Below are positions 19,084-28,582 of a stretch of 64,000 bases of DNA, piece after piece. How positions within the stretch are numbered: the first letter of the stretch is position 1; each line of letters begins with the position of its first letter. The notes under the pieces were generated by a model. The model had not been told where the DNA came from. It searched no databases and worked only from the letters and a program-made list of their open reading frames with translations. The stretch is taken from contig NC_016627.1 in the NCBI RefSeq assembly GCF_000237085.1, positions 558,001-622,000 on the forward strand, read 5' to 3'. The stretch comes from Acetivibrio clariflavus DSM 19732. Its GTDB lineage: Bacteria; Bacillota; Clostridia; Acetivibrionales; Acetivibrionaceae. The position numbers and the translations under genes are program-made.

Positions 19084-20367
19084 TTGAGTAAAGATGTATT
19101 TATCAAAAAAGTATTACCCATTGTTGCCATTGTTGTAATGACAAATCTTATAACTGCTATGGGAGTTATGATGTGGCATTATTTAACGCCCAATTATGTA
19201 GTTGTTCCTGAGGTTACATCACAGCAGCAGGCTGATATATTTGATTTTAATCCAAATTATGCAATACAGTTTGACAGCAGTAAGGTTGATTATGAAAATG
19301 TCAAAAAGTTTGCAAGAGTAAGAAATTTGCTTAAAGAATATTATTATAAAGATGTGAATGAGAATAAGATGCTTGAAGGCGCAATTTCCGGCATGACCGA
19401 AGCTTTAGAAGATCCCTATACAGTATATTTTACAAAAGATCAGATGAAGCAATTTATGGAAAAATCTCAAGGAAGCTATGTAGGTATTGGTGTTGTTGTC
19501 ACAATGGGAGAAGACGGTATACTTACTGTTGTAGAACCTTTTGAAGATTCTCCTGCCCTTGAAGTGGGAATAGCTAAAGACGATAAGATTGTTAAGGTTG
19601 ATGACAAAGATGTTACAACAATAAGAGATGAAGATATGATTATAAGCATGATTAAGGGAAAGGAAAACACAAAAGTCAAAATTACAGTATATAGACCGTC
19701 GGAAGGAAAGTATCTGGATTTCGTTGTTACAAGAAAGAAAATTAAGATTGTCAATATTAACAGCGAAATATTGGAGAATAATATTGGCTATATTAGAATT
19801 TCCATGTTTGACAGCGAGATAAGCAAAGATTTTCAGGAGCATCTTGATAATATGCTCAAAAAGAACATAAAGGGTCTGATAATTGACTTGAGGGACAATC
19901 CGGGTGGAGATTATGACCAGGTTACTGAAATAGCTGACAGGCTGCTGCCTGAAGGATTGATTGTGTATACTGAGGATAAGAAAGGGAACAGGCAGGAAAA
20001 GAAATCCGATTCAAATGAGTTAGATATACCTATAGCGGTTTTAGTCAATGAAAACAGTGCCAGCGCATCGGAAGTTTTATCCGGAGCTCTTAAAGACCAC
20101 AATAAGGCTACTTTGATTGGAACCAAAACTTTCGGAAAGGGTCTTGTTCAAGCGGTGGTAAATTTAGATGACGGATCAGGCTTGAAAGTTACAATAGCCA
20201 GGTATTTTACTCCTTCAGGTGTTTGCATACAGGATGTGGGAATTGAACCTCATATTAAAGTTGAACTTCCCGAAAAATATAGAAATGTCGCCGTTTCACA
20301 AATACCTAAGGAAGAGGACAATCAGCTTCAAAAAGCTATTGAAGTGATAAAGGATGCCATACGATAA
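19084..20367 (+). CDS. C-terminal processing peptidase, S41 family
   Basis: 427 residues. An N-terminal membrane anchor (about 10-32), a PDZ domain (about 115-200), and the S41 catalytic domain. The catalytic serine lies in NENSASASE (Ser327) and the lysine in KTFGKG (Lys352), 25 residues apart as in Bacillus CtpB. It is exported and cleaves substrates C-terminally. TTG 19084 is the likely start, preceded by AAAGGGAG. The neighbouring ftsEX-M23 genes fit an envelope or sporulation role, as this family often sits beside an EnvC-like M23 gene. Confidence 0.92.
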   Translation: MSKDVFIKKVLPIVAIVVMTNLITAMGVMMWHYLTPNYVVVPEVTSQQQADIFDFNPNYAIQFDSSKVDYENVKKFARVRNLLKEYYYKDVNENKMLEGAISGMTEALEDPYTVYFTKDQMKQFMEKSQGSYVGIGVVVTMGEDGILTVVEPFEDSPALEVGIAKDDKIVKVDDKDVTTIRDEDMIISMIKGKENTKVKITVYRPSEGKYLDFVVTRKKIKIVNINSEILENNIGYIRISMFDSEISKDFQEHLDNMLKKNIKGLIIDLRDNPGGDYDQVTEIADRLLPEGLIVYTEDKKGNRQEKKSDSNELDIPIAVLVNENSASASEVLSGALKDHNKATLIGTKTFGKGLVQAVVNLDDGSGLKVTIARYFTPSGVCIQDVGIEPHIKVELPEKYRNVAVSQIPKEEDNQLQKAIEVIKDAIR

Positions 20368-20512
20368 AAAAGGCTAAAGTTTTAATATGTAAATTGTGCG
20401 GTATGTTTAATAGATTTTATTATGCAAATGGAATGTAACTTTAATGTGCATTCCATTTTTTTCGTATATTTGCATAAATTATGTGCATAATACTTTTAGG
20501 AGGTGTTAATGA

Positions 20513-20680
20513 ATGAAAGATATTGATGAAAAATTAAAATATGAGGTGGCAACTGAACTTGGCTTGATAGAAAAAATCAAAAAGTACGGATGGAAGAGCC
20601 TTTCTGCAAAAGAGACAGGGAGAATAGGCGGATTGATAACTAAGAAAAAGAAAATGCTTGAAATGGAAAAAGGTCAATAA
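20513..20680 (+). CDS. Small acid-soluble spore protein, alpha/beta type
   Basis: A 55-residue protein, too short for many gene finders. The sequence YEVATELGLIEKIKKYGWKS followed by LSAKETGRIGGLITKK matches the alpha/beta SASP signature, including the conserved EVATELG segment and the T-x-x-x-x-G-x-x-GG region. These proteins coat spore DNA and protect it from damage. ATG 20513 follows AGGAGG (20499-20504). It is probably a single gene expressed late in the forespore. Its K-rich tail (KKKK) is usual. Confidence 0.93.
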   Translation: MKDIDEKLKYEVATELGLIEKIKKYGWKSLSAKETGRIGGLITKKKKMLEMEKGQ

Positions 20681-20921
20681 AGGCATTACATAGTATATTG
20701 GCTTTAAATTTCTTGAAGCTTGGCTTTTTTTAAGCAATTAAAACACAATTAAATTTTAACTATTGAAAAATAGTGCTTTTTGGCATTACGCGGTTTCTGA
20801 TCTTTATTGGTGCTGAAAATGCACTTTTTTTGTTTGTGTCTTTTTACCCTTTCTAAAGATTAATTATACTGTTTTTTTATATTTTTCTGTGCTATACTAT
20901 GAATTAAAATCGGAGGTATTG

Positions 20922-21677
20922 TTGGAGGTGGGTTTCATTTACCACAGTTTTGCTTATATTTACGACAGGCTGATGTATGATATTGATTATTCAAAATGGG
21001 CGGATTACATAGAAAATATATTTAAAGTATATAATTGCAAACCATCATTACTCCTGGATTTAGGCTGTGGCACAGGCAATTTTTGTATTGAAATGGCGAA
21101 ACGCGGTTACGACATGATAGGTGTGGATATATCGGTGGACATGCTGAATTGTGCCAAGCAAAAAAGTGAGGAACATGGACTGAATATTTTATATTTGAAT
21201 CAGGATATGACAGATTTTGAGCTGTATGGCACTGTTGATGCTATAGTATGCCTTATGGACAGCATTAACTATGTTCTTTATAAAAAAGATATAAAGAGAA
21301 TGTTGAAGCTTGTGAAAAATTATTTAAATCCAGGGGGATTATTTATTTTTGATGTCAACACACCTTATAAATTCGAAGAAGTCTTCGGCAATAATGTTTT
21401 TTATGATATTTCCGATGAAATCACTTACATATGGCAGAATTATTATAACAGAAGGACAAAAATATGTGAGTTTGAACTTACTTTTTTCGTCAGGGATAAC
21501 GAAGGATATAAAAAGTATGATGAAGTGCACTATGAACGATGTTACGATAACAATGAGATTAAAGGTTTGATAGAATCCAGTAAATTGAAGCTGTTAAATG
21601 TTTATGACGAATTAAAATTGTGTCCTCCTCCTAAAAAAAGTCAGAGAAATTTTTATGTGTGTGAAGCAAATAAGTAG
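20922..21677 (+). CDS. SAM-dependent methyltransferase, class I
   Basis: 251 residues. Motif I of class I methyltransferases is clear (LLDLGCGTGNFCIEM, near residue 48), followed by the acidic loop VDISVDML and a post-I region VDAIVCLMDSINYV. The N-terminus (YHSFAYIYDRLMYDIDYSKW) is typical of small Firmicute methyltransferases of unknown substrate. TTG 20922 follows GGAGG (20912-20916). It appears to be a single gene between a SASP and a cold-shock gene. The substrate cannot be read from the sequence. Confidence 0.87.
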   Translation: MEVGFIYHSFAYIYDRLMYDIDYSKWADYIENIFKVYNCKPSLLLDLGCGTGNFCIEMAKRGYDMIGVDISVDMLNCAKQKSEEHGLNILYLNQDMTDFELYGTVDAIVCLMDSINYVLYKKDIKRMLKLVKNYLNPGGLFIFDVNTPYKFEEVFGNNVFYDISDEITYIWQNYYNRRTKICEFELTFFVRDNEGYKKYDEVHYERCYDNNEIKGLIESSKLKLLNVYDELKLCPPPKKSQRNFYVCEANK

Positions 21678-21739
21678 TAATAAGCTGAAATGAAAATTGC
21701 CAATAATTTTAAAATTTTAAAAATATAAAAAATACTGGA

Positions 21740-21769
21740 TTGACAAGCTATAGTAAATTGTGATAAACT
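21740..21769 (+). promoter_or_regulatory. Promoter of the cold-shock gene
   Basis: TTGACA (21740-21745) is followed after 17-18 bases by ATAAAC/TAAACT (about 21763-21769). The untranslated leader would be about 65 bases, as is common for cold-shock genes. Confidence 0.6.
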
Positions 21770-21839
21770 GTTAAAGATTTAGTAATGATATGGAAATATG
21801 ATTACTAGATCAAAGTATCTAGTTCAGGAGGAGTGCAGG

Positions 21840-22040
21840 ATGGAAAGAGGAAGAGTAAAATGGTTTAATGCTGAGAAGGGATTTGGTTTCATCGAAAGAG
21901 ATGGAGGAAATGATGTTTTTGTTCATTTCTCAGCAATAAACATGGAAGGCTACAAGACATTAGAAGAAGGTGCGGAGGTTGAATTTGAAGTAGTTGAGGG
22001 TGCTAAAGGACCTCAAGCTGCAAATGTGACAAAAGCCTAA
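21840..22040 (+). CDS. Cold-shock protein, CspA family
   Basis: 66 residues, a single cold-shock domain. The RNA-binding motifs RNP1 (KGFGFI) and RNP2 (VFVHFS) are intact, and length is standard. It binds single-stranded RNA/DNA as an RNA chaperone. ATG 21840 is preceded by AGGAGGAG. Promoter, gene and terminator form a complete single-gene unit. Confidence 0.96.
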   Translation: MERGRVKWFNAEKGFGFIERDGGNDVFVHFSAINMEGYKTLEEGAEVEFEVVEGAKGPQAANVTKA

Positions 22041-22080
22041 TCCAGTACCTAATAATATTATATAAGGTTGGCCGAACTCA

Positions 22081-22115
22081 CCCCGGTATTTTAATACCGG
22101 GGTTTACAATTTTTA
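22081..22115 (+). terminator. Intrinsic terminator after csp
   Basis: CCCCGGTATT (22081-22090) pairs exactly with AATACCGGGG (22093-22102), followed by a moderately T-rich stretch. Confidence 0.8.
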
Positions 22116-22361
22116 TATATATGTTAATGTTATGAAATTTTAAAAATTATTGCTGAATTGATGTTTCAAGTGCTAAAGTTTACATGTTTTTCAAGCTGAA
22201 ATATAATATTTTTCGAATCAAAAATTTCATAATTGTTTCGGCTTTTTTGCGATTTTATTGTATAATAGGATTGCTTAAGTTAAATTGCACTGCCTGAATG
22301 ATACAGGATAGCTTTAGAAAAGATAATAACGGGATTTTAATATAAAGGAAGGGATAATTAT

Positions 22362-23240
22362 ATGGAAGATTATATAGTCAGAGCAACTGCGGCACAAGGT
22401 ACTGTGAGAGCAGTTGCGGCAGTTACTACCAACATGGTTAGGGAAGCAAGAAATATACATGAATTGTCGCCTCTGGCATCTGTGGCATTGGGAAGGACAA
22501 TGACTGCTGCAGCGTTAATGTCTACTTTTCTAAAGGGTACAAAGGATACATTGACACTACAGATAAAAGGAGATGGGCCTCTTGGAGGAATCGTTGTGGT
22601 ATCCGATGTAAATGCCAATGTAAGGGGTTATGTCCATAATCCATTGGTACATTTGCCCTTAAATGAAAACGGCAGGTATGATGTTGCAGGAGCAATAGGT
22701 AAAAACGGATATCTCAATGTCATTAAGGACCTTGGGTTGAAAGAACCATATATCGGATATGTAAAATTAATTTCCGGTGAAATAGCTGAGGATATAACTT
22801 ACTATTTTGCCTCTTCCGAACAGATACCGTCTGCAGTGGCATTAGGAGTGCTGACCAACTCCGAAGATTTGATACAAAGTGCTGGAGGATTTATAATCCA
22901 GCTAATGCCGGATGCAGAGGAAAGTACAATAAGCAACATTGAGCAAAAGATAAGTACACTGCCTTCATTGACCAAGCTCCTTTCAGAGGGAAAGACACCG
23001 GAAGACATTTTGGAACTTGTTCTTGGTGAGATGAATCTGAAAATTGGAGAAAAGACTAGCTGCCAATATAAATGCAATTGCTCGAGAGAAAGAATGGAAA
23101 GAGGTCTGGTGAGTCTTGGAAAAGAAGAAATAGAAAGCATGATTAAAGAACAGCACGGTGCTGAAACCTGTTGTCATTTCTGCAATTCAAAATATCAATT
23201 TTCCGAAAATGACCTGGTGAGTCTTTTGGAAAATTTTTAG
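22362..23240 (+). CDS. hslO: Redox-regulated chaperone Hsp33
   Basis: 292 residues, the standard length. The C-terminal redox switch is intact: a CNC pair in KCNCSRERM and a CHFC pair near residue 268, the four zinc-binding cysteines. Two additional cysteines (in SCQYK and TCCHF) lie close by. On oxidation the zinc is lost and the protein becomes an ATP-independent holdase. ATG 22362 follows AAAGGAAGGGA. It stands just upstream of the tRNA cluster but has its own unit. Confidence 0.96.
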   Translation: MEDYIVRATAAQGTVRAVAAVTTNMVREARNIHELSPLASVALGRTMTAAALMSTFLKGTKDTLTLQIKGDGPLGGIVVVSDVNANVRGYVHNPLVHLPLNENGRYDVAGAIGKNGYLNVIKDLGLKEPYIGYVKLISGEIAEDITYYFASSEQIPSAVALGVLTNSEDLIQSAGGFIIQLMPDAEESTISNIEQKISTLPSLTKLLSEGKTPEDILELVLGEMNLKIGEKTSCQYKCNCSRERMERGLVSLGKEEIESMIKEQHGAETCCHFCNSKYQFSENDLVSLLENF

Positions 23241-23347
23241 AGTATGTATTATGAAGCAAAAATATATGGAGAACTGCGTATTAAAGAGAAATTTGAAGCA
23301 TTTTAAAATAAGTCACTAATAAATTAAAAATATCGGCACTTTATATA

Positions 23348-23376
23348 TTGACTTAATGCAATTTGTTTTGTATACT
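23348..23376 (+). promoter_or_regulatory. Promoter of the tRNA operon
   Basis: TTGACT (23348-23353), a 17-base spacer and TATACT (23371-23376) lie 34 bases before the first tRNA. Confidence 0.8.
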
Positions 23377-23409
23377 ATCTATTGTCGCTGAAACGCGACG
23401 TAGTGGTGC

Positions 23410-23485
23410 GGGCGCTTAGCTCAGCTGGGAGAGCATCTGCCTTACAAGCAGGGGGTCATAGGTTCGAGCCCTATAGTGCCCACCA
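23410..23485 (+). tRNA. tRNA-Val (anticodon TAC)
   Basis: Acceptor arms GGGCGCT and AGTGCCC pair; the anticodon loop CTTACAA gives TAC; TTCGAGC forms the T loop; CCA is encoded. Confidence 0.97.
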
Positions 23486-23491
23486 CATTAT

Positions 23492-23568
23492 GGCCCGGTA
23501 GTTCAGTTGGTTAGAATGCCAGCCTGTCACGCTGGAGGTCGAGGGTTCGAGCCCCTTCCGGGTCGCCA
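23492..23568 (+). tRNA. tRNA-Asp (anticodon GTC)
   Basis: Acceptor arms GGCCCGG and CCGGGTC; anticodon loop CTGTCAC gives GTC; encoded CCA. It begins 6 bases after tRNA-Val. Confidence 0.97.
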
Positions 23569-23572
23569 ACTA

Positions 23573-23648
<76 letters not shown>

Positions 23649-23657
23649 ATAATTTAT

Positions 23658-23732
23658 GCGGGTTTAACTCAGCGGTAGAGTGTCACCTTGCCAAGGTGAA
23701 AGTCGCGAGTTCAAATCTCGTAACCCGCTCCA
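23658..23732 (+). tRNA. tRNA-Gly (anticodon GCC)
   Basis: Acceptor arms GCGGGTT and AACCCGC; anticodon loop TTGCCAA gives GCC; encoded CCA. Confidence 0.97.
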
Positions 23733-23739
23733 AAAACTC

Positions 23740-23794
23740 ACTGGATGGACAGCTAAAAGTCAGACTACATCTGACTTTTGGCGTCTGATCCAGT
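23740..23794 (+). ncRNA. Long two-part hairpin between tRNA-Gly and tRNA-Cys
   Basis: Outer stem ACTGGAT (23740-23746) with ATCCAGT (23788-23794); inner stem AAAAGTCAGA (23755-23764) with TCTGACTTTT (23770-23779), loop CTACA. Both stems are perfect and separated by an internal loop of 8 bases on each side. It would be a processed spacer of the tRNA transcript; a terminator or processing role is possible. Confidence 0.6.
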
Positions 23795-23803
23795 TTAATA
23801 TAA

Positions 23804-23878
<75 letters not shown>

Positions 23879-23892
23879 GATGATAAATTATT

Positions 23893-23922
23893 AAAAAAGC
23901 CCTTAAAATGAGGGCTTTTTTT
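23893..23922 (+). terminator. Terminator of the tRNA operon
   Basis: AAAAAGCCCT pairs with AGGGCTTTTT across a short loop and continues into a T run, 15 bases after tRNA-Cys. Confidence 0.9.
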
Positions 23923-24139
23923 GATGCATGACCAGTTGAACTTTTATATTTTTCCTTCAGTCTCATTACAGATATATATAAGTGTAGTGTTTGAATAATC
24001 TTCCAATCCAATGGTTTATAATGGCATATAAATTCAAAAAGTACTCTTTTATAGGCCTAACACAGTAACCTTTTAATTTGACTTGCATAATATATAAAAG
24101 TAAAGTGAGATGTATTTACCTCTTTTCCAGCTGGGTAAG

Positions 24140-25345
24140 TTGTAAAATTAATTGCCCAAACATGATAAAAAAGAAGTGACTCAAATCAGAACCTCTGATA
24201 ATGTTTTAAGTGACAAAACCAAAACATATTGGAGGGTCCGAAATGAGTCACCTTAATAATACCACTAAACGAAGAAGTTTTAAACACCTGGATGTGAGGG
24301 AACGGTATCAAATTGAAATATTATTGAAAGAAGGTAAGAAACCAAAGGAAATAGCCAAAGTAATGGGAAGGGACAGACGGACTATAGAACGGGAAATAGC
24401 TCGTGGCAGCGTGAGGTTGCTAAACAGCGATCTGACCTATTCAGTGAAGTACTGTGCAGACGTAGGACAACGAAGATATGAAGAGGCGTCATCAAATAAA
24501 GGAGCGGGTTTAAAGATCGGGCATGACCATGAACTAGCCAATTACATAGAGAAGAGGATAAAAGAGGACAAATATTCGCCGGACGCGGTGATAGGAGAGA
24601 TAAAAGCCAAAGGGTTAAGGTTCAGAGCCATGATCTGCACAAAGACGCTATACAACTACATAGACAAAGGGATATTTGCTAATATAAGCAACAAAGACCT
24701 TCCGGTAAAGCGGAACAAGAAGAAGAGGAAATACCGAAGAGTAAGGATAGCATTAAAGAATTTGAGGGGGACAAGCATAGAAGAAAGGCCGGCACATATA
24801 GAAGAAAGAGGAGAATATGGGCATTGGGAGATGGATTGTATAGTTGGCAAAGGCGGAGAAAAGGGAGCAGCATTGTTGGTACTGACGGAACGGAGTACGA
24901 GGCAGGAGATAATACGTAAGATGCCGGATAAAAGCCAGGCATCGGTAAAGAAAGAGATAGACAAACTGGAAAGGAAGTATGGGAAGAAGTTTACCAAACT
25001 GTTTAAAACGGTCACAGTAGATAATGGAACAGAGTTTCTGGACAGCAAAGGGCTTGAGGCATCAGTGCTTGTTCCTGGTAAGATGAGGTTAAAGATATAT
25101 TATGCACATCCATACAGTTCATGGGAACGAGGGTCGAATGAAAACGCTAATAAGCTGATTCGACGATTTATTCCTAAAGGGACGGATATAGGGAAACTAA
25201 CGGAGAAAGAGATAAAAAGGATTGAGCACTGGATGAACAATTACCCAAGGAGAATATTTGGTTATCGAACTGCGAATGAAATGGCAAAGATTGTGGTCGC
25301 TTAAAACAGGGTTCTGTAAGATTTTGTAAGGCAATTAAACTTGCA
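24140..25345 (+). mobile_element. IS30-family insertion sequence (about 1.2 kb)
   Basis: The left end near TTGTAAAATTAATTGCC (24140-24156) matches the reverse complement of the right end (25329-25345, TTGCAAGTTTAATTGCC) at 14 of 17 bases, an imperfect terminal repeat around an IS30-type transposase. I could not identify a target duplication, so the ends are approximate. It lies just downstream of the tRNA operon. Confidence 0.65.
24243..25304 (+). CDS. IS30-family transposase
   Basis: 353 residues. N-terminal helix-turn-helix (KKPKEIAKVMGRDRRTIERE) typical of IS30 transposases, then an integrase-core domain. DDE residues: Asp in GHWEMDCIVG, Asp in VTVDNGTEF, and Glu in GSNENANKLIRRF, 33 residues before which the expected spacing holds. 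ATG 24243 is preceded by GGAGGG. The frame is intact, so it may be active. Confidence 0.93.
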   Translation: MSHLNNTTKRRSFKHLDVRERYQIEILLKEGKKPKEIAKVMGRDRRTIEREIARGSVRLLNSDLTYSVKYCADVGQRRYEEASSNKGAGLKIGHDHELANYIEKRIKEDKYSPDAVIGEIKAKGLRFRAMICTKTLYNYIDKGIFANISNKDLPVKRNKKKRKYRRVRIALKNLRGTSIEERPAHIEERGEYGHWEMDCIVGKGGEKGAALLVLTERSTRQEIIRKMPDKSQASVKKEIDKLERKYGKKFTKLFKTVTVDNGTEFLDSKGLEASVLVPGKMRLKIYYAHPYSSWERGSNENANKLIRRFIPKGTDIGKLTEKEIKRIEHWMNNYPRRIFGYRTANEMAKIVVA

Positions 25346-25516
25346 ATTTAAATTGGGAGTAATTATAATTTCCGTAATTGAATAGTAGATTTTTATATGA
25401 TAGCATTAAAGTAGGTACTTGTCTAATTAAGTTCTGTGACTTAGTGAGTATTAATGGTGACAGATAAGAAAGATATTTGATTTATGTGAATTAATATAAT
25501 TAAATGTATATGAGAG

Positions 25517-27301
25517 ATGGTGGCCAAAATGAATCAAGATATGCTGGCGGAAATAAAGAAAAAAGAAACTCATTTTTGGGAATTCTGGCGTAAATTTTTC
25601 CGAGGAGAAGTGAATGAAGAGAGTCTTGTTGATGAGGTGACTCAACCCTTTTGGCAGAGTACTCATATATCAAAAAAGAGACTGGATCAAAAGGGTCTAT
25701 TGCTGGATTTGAGTATTTATGATGATGGAATAAGAGGGCCGATTGATACTAAATCAGATGGCAGCAATATTATTGGAAACAGCAGCAGAAATGTAATAGC
25801 GGAACGAAAGATATATCGCGATGGAAAATTAATTTATAGAAAAAAAGATAAAGAAATATCTCATATGCACTTTCTTAAATCAAAAATAATTGAAGATAAA
25901 GCTAAATGTCCAAACTGTGGGCATCTGGGAAGAATAGCTACCTTTATTGACGGTTGCGATTACTGTGGTTCGAAATATGTAGTAAAAGACTTTGAAACTA
26001 AGGTATCAGGATTTACGTTGGAGGAAAACACCTATAAAAAATCAAAAAGTACCTTTTTTAAAGGACTCCTTACATTGGGAATAGTGACAGTTTTGATTAT
26101 AGCATTAGGGATAACTTCATTTATCATCTTGATAGAACTGCTTCAAGCTGGAAATAATGGGATGGAGGCTATTACAGCACTTCTTCCCGGAATGTTTGCA
26201 TTTACATATGTTCCGCCTCTGATTAAAAGTCTCATTATTTTACTCATCATATTTGTATTTTTCGGTATGGCTCTGTATTTATTATATATGAGAAATATTT
26301 TCGGAGAAGAAATAGTAAAGGCTGTAATTCCGAATTTCTCTGCATACGATTTTTATCAGAACCTGGAATATATGCTCCGAAGTATTCATATGGCCGATGA
26401 TGGCCGTCAGGTATCTTCCTTTGCAACCTTTGACCTTGGAAACTTAGTATCGAATTATCAGGATATAATTGATTGCAATATAACGAGAATGTCATTTCTT
26501 AATGCCGGAAAAAACGGAAGCAGATATGTAATAGATGCAATGGTAACTTTGAGACTGCTTTGGTATGATGGAAAAAGGGTAAAAGATCGTTATGAAAAGG
26601 TGAAATGCAGACTGCTGGGGACCGATGCAATTTTGAAAAACTACTATTTTGCTTTACGGGAATACAAATGTCCTAACTGTGGCGGGAGTATCAACATTTT
26701 TGAAGGAGCTGTATGTAAATATTGTACAACAGAGCTGGATTACAGCAAAATAGGATGGATACTTTCGGATTATCAGATAATAAAGAAGAATTACAATATA
26801 TATAGAAATATCAAAGTTGCAATGCTTGCTATATATATAGCTGTTTTGGGATTCCAGTTTGGAATGGCAACAATAACTAACAATACTTTTTATGAAGTAT
26901 ATCAAATTACTCATTACTCAGACCAGATTAGGGATATTGTTTTTAAAATGTTTCCGCTTCCGGAACAGATGGAACCTTCTTTGAAGCATATATCTTATAT
27001 AGATGAATACATGAAACAACTGTATATATATGAAGCGACTTGGGATACCTGCATAGCTTATCGTGATTACCTGAAAAAATACGGTTTTGAACTTTTATCC
27101 GAAGTGGAAGGAAGCAGTATTATTCTTTATAAGACATTTACGGCAAAAGATGTGGAAGAACAGGCATTAAAAGAAACACAAACCGGGCAGCTGGTTGATG
27201 CAATTCGAATCTATTTTGCTGATGAGGAAGGGCCAATGTACGTACAGATTGCCCTTGAAAAAGGAATGATGCAGGTAACAATTTCGGTAGATGAGATTTA
27301 A
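25517..27301 (+). CDS. Membrane protein with two zinc ribbons and a Tim44-like domain
   Basis: 594 residues. A zinc ribbon at about 133-153 (CPNCGHLG...CDYCGS), two transmembrane segments (about 188-215 and 235-260), a Tim44-like lipid-facing domain (about 270-380), a second zinc ribbon at about 384-402 (CPNCGG...CKYC), a third hydrophobic segment (about 432-450) and a soluble tail. ATG 25517 is used; ATG 25529 is also possible. No neighbour indicates function. It belongs to the broad set of clostridial zinc-ribbon membrane proteins seen several times in this window. Confidence 0.75.
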   Translation: MVAKMNQDMLAEIKKKETHFWEFWRKFFRGEVNEESLVDEVTQPFWQSTHISKKRLDQKGLLLDLSIYDDGIRGPIDTKSDGSNIIGNSSRNVIAERKIYRDGKLIYRKKDKEISHMHFLKSKIIEDKAKCPNCGHLGRIATFIDGCDYCGSKYVVKDFETKVSGFTLEENTYKKSKSTFFKGLLTLGIVTVLIIALGITSFIILIELLQAGNNGMEAITALLPGMFAFTYVPPLIKSLIILLIIFVFFGMALYLLYMRNIFGEEIVKAVIPNFSAYDFYQNLEYMLRSIHMADDGRQVSSFATFDLGNLVSNYQDIIDCNITRMSFLNAGKNGSRYVIDAMVTLRLLWYDGKRVKDRYEKVKCRLLGTDAILKNYYFALREYKCPNCGGSINIFEGAVCKYCTTELDYSKIGWILSDYQIIKKNYNIYRNIKVAMLAIYIAVLGFQFGMATITNNTFYEVYQITHYSDQIRDIVFKMFPLPEQMEPSLKHISYIDEYMKQLYIYEATWDTCIAYRDYLKKYGFELLSEVEGSSIILYKTFTAKDVEEQALKETQTGQLVDAIRIYFADEEGPMYVQIALEKGMMQVTISVDEI

Positions 27302-27316
27302 CCACTATATATGAAG

Positions 27317-27375
27317 AAAATCCCCTCTTTTTGGTAAGATATAATAATCTACTGAACAAAAGGGGGGTTTTTATA
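27317..27375 (+). terminator. Intrinsic terminator after the Tim44-like gene
   Basis: AAAATCCCCTCTTTTTG (27317-27333) pairs with CAAAAGGGGGGTTTTT (27357-27372) with one wobble; a T-rich tail follows. Confidence 0.85.
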
Positions 27376-27507
27376 TTGTGAGTAACCTAATTACTTTGTT
27401 TATTATCTATAAAAGATAAAGGTATATCAATTCAAAGTGAAAGTGTAGCATATTATGTCAAGTGTACATAAAATATAGCGAAGGATGAATTGTCAGGAGG
27501 ATATGCT

Positions 27508-28428
27508 ATGCTTTCTAACTTGGATTTTGTGCGACAGTCGTTAGAGCTGCATTTGTTTTTTGCAAGGATAATGAAAGAACACTCATTTTTTCTCGAAGTG
27601 GGCTTTACACCTAAAGATGCGAGTTTTACCCAACGAGCCGACGAATTTCGGAGAGAGTTTGACAAACTATTGGCTGAGGTTGTGTCACTTTCCAATGGGG
27701 TTGTCGGCACGGGAGTACTTCAGTCGGGAGAAGTAGTTACTCAGTATACTCTTAACGCAGAAAGGGCATCATCATATTTTACCGGAGTACAGATACCGAC
27801 GGAAATAACGCTGGCAGAAACCAGATTAATGGGTGGCGGAATGGTGGCAGTTACCCCGATGCTTGTGCAAAGAGTAGCAATGATAAATCAGAAAGCTATT
27901 TTCTTGATATCCGGATTGATACAGTTTAAAGCAACCATCTTATCCAATGTTTTGTCCTGCCGAATGTTTACCGTAAATTATCCGTTATTGATAGACCATA
28001 TTATGAGGGAAGCGAGATTATACTTACGAACGGTTCAAAGGCTTCAGAATCGGGAAAACGTAATTATTGAAAAAGAAGCTTTGGAGCAGGAGGCATTCTG
28101 GAATAGGATAATGGCAGAGCATTCGAAATTTATACGCGGTTTACTTGATCCAACTGAAAATGAATTGATAAATACGGCCGACAATTTCGGCAAAGAGTTT
28201 GATCAACTGACGGCAGAAGCGATAGCTGCCATGGATAATACTGCATCTTTTGAGAAAGTTACAGCAGATAGTCTTAAAGCGACTGCCGAAATTCGGGATT
28301 TCAAAGCCCAGGGAACGCAAGGGCTGCTTAATTGTAAGATTAAATCCATTATAATTCCGCTGTTAGGAGATCATACATTGCGTGAGGCCAATCACTATTT
28401 AAGACTTTTGAAAATATTCGAGAGATGA
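27508..28428 (+). CDS. DUF2935 protein (duplicated four-helix, ferritin-like)
   Basis: 306 residues made of two related halves. Each begins with a helix of the type FWNRIMAEHSKFIRGLL (second half, residue about 197) or HLFFARIMKEHSFFL (first half), with E-H pairs typical of DUF2935. The fold is expected to be helical bundles, possibly metal-binding; the biochemical role is unknown. ATG 27508 follows AGGAGG (27495-27500); an earlier TTG overlaps that site. Single gene with a terminator after it. Confidence 0.85.
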   Translation: MLSNLDFVRQSLELHLFFARIMKEHSFFLEVGFTPKDASFTQRADEFRREFDKLLAEVVSLSNGVVGTGVLQSGEVVTQYTLNAERASSYFTGVQIPTEITLAETRLMGGGMVAVTPMLVQRVAMINQKAIFLISGLIQFKATILSNVLSCRMFTVNYPLLIDHIMREARLYLRTVQRLQNRENVIIEKEALEQEAFWNRIMAEHSKFIRGLLDPTENELINTADNFGKEFDQLTAEAIAAMDNTASFEKVTADSLKATAEIRDFKAQGTQGLLNCKIKSIIIPLLGDHTLREANHYLRLLKIFER

Positions 28429-28480
28429 AGAGGAACTGTCTGTTATATAAAAAATAATAGGTTTTGTGGCGGTTAAATTG

Positions 28481-28520
28481 GCATGAATACTCCTTATGAG
28501 TATTTCATGCTTAATTTTTT
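28481..28520 (+). terminator. Intrinsic terminator after the DUF2935 gene
   Basis: GCATGAATACTC (28481-28492) pairs with GAGTATTTCATGC (28498-28510), followed by TTAATTTTTT. Confidence 0.85.
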
Positions 28521-28582
28521 GCTTTATACCAATGGAAATAAAACTAAAACGATAGGAATAATAAAAATTTTTCTAAAATCTA

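Noticed and set aside
24656-25048. 130-codon minus-strand frame inside the IS30 transposase
   Set aside because: Antisense to an intact transposase with DDE motifs.
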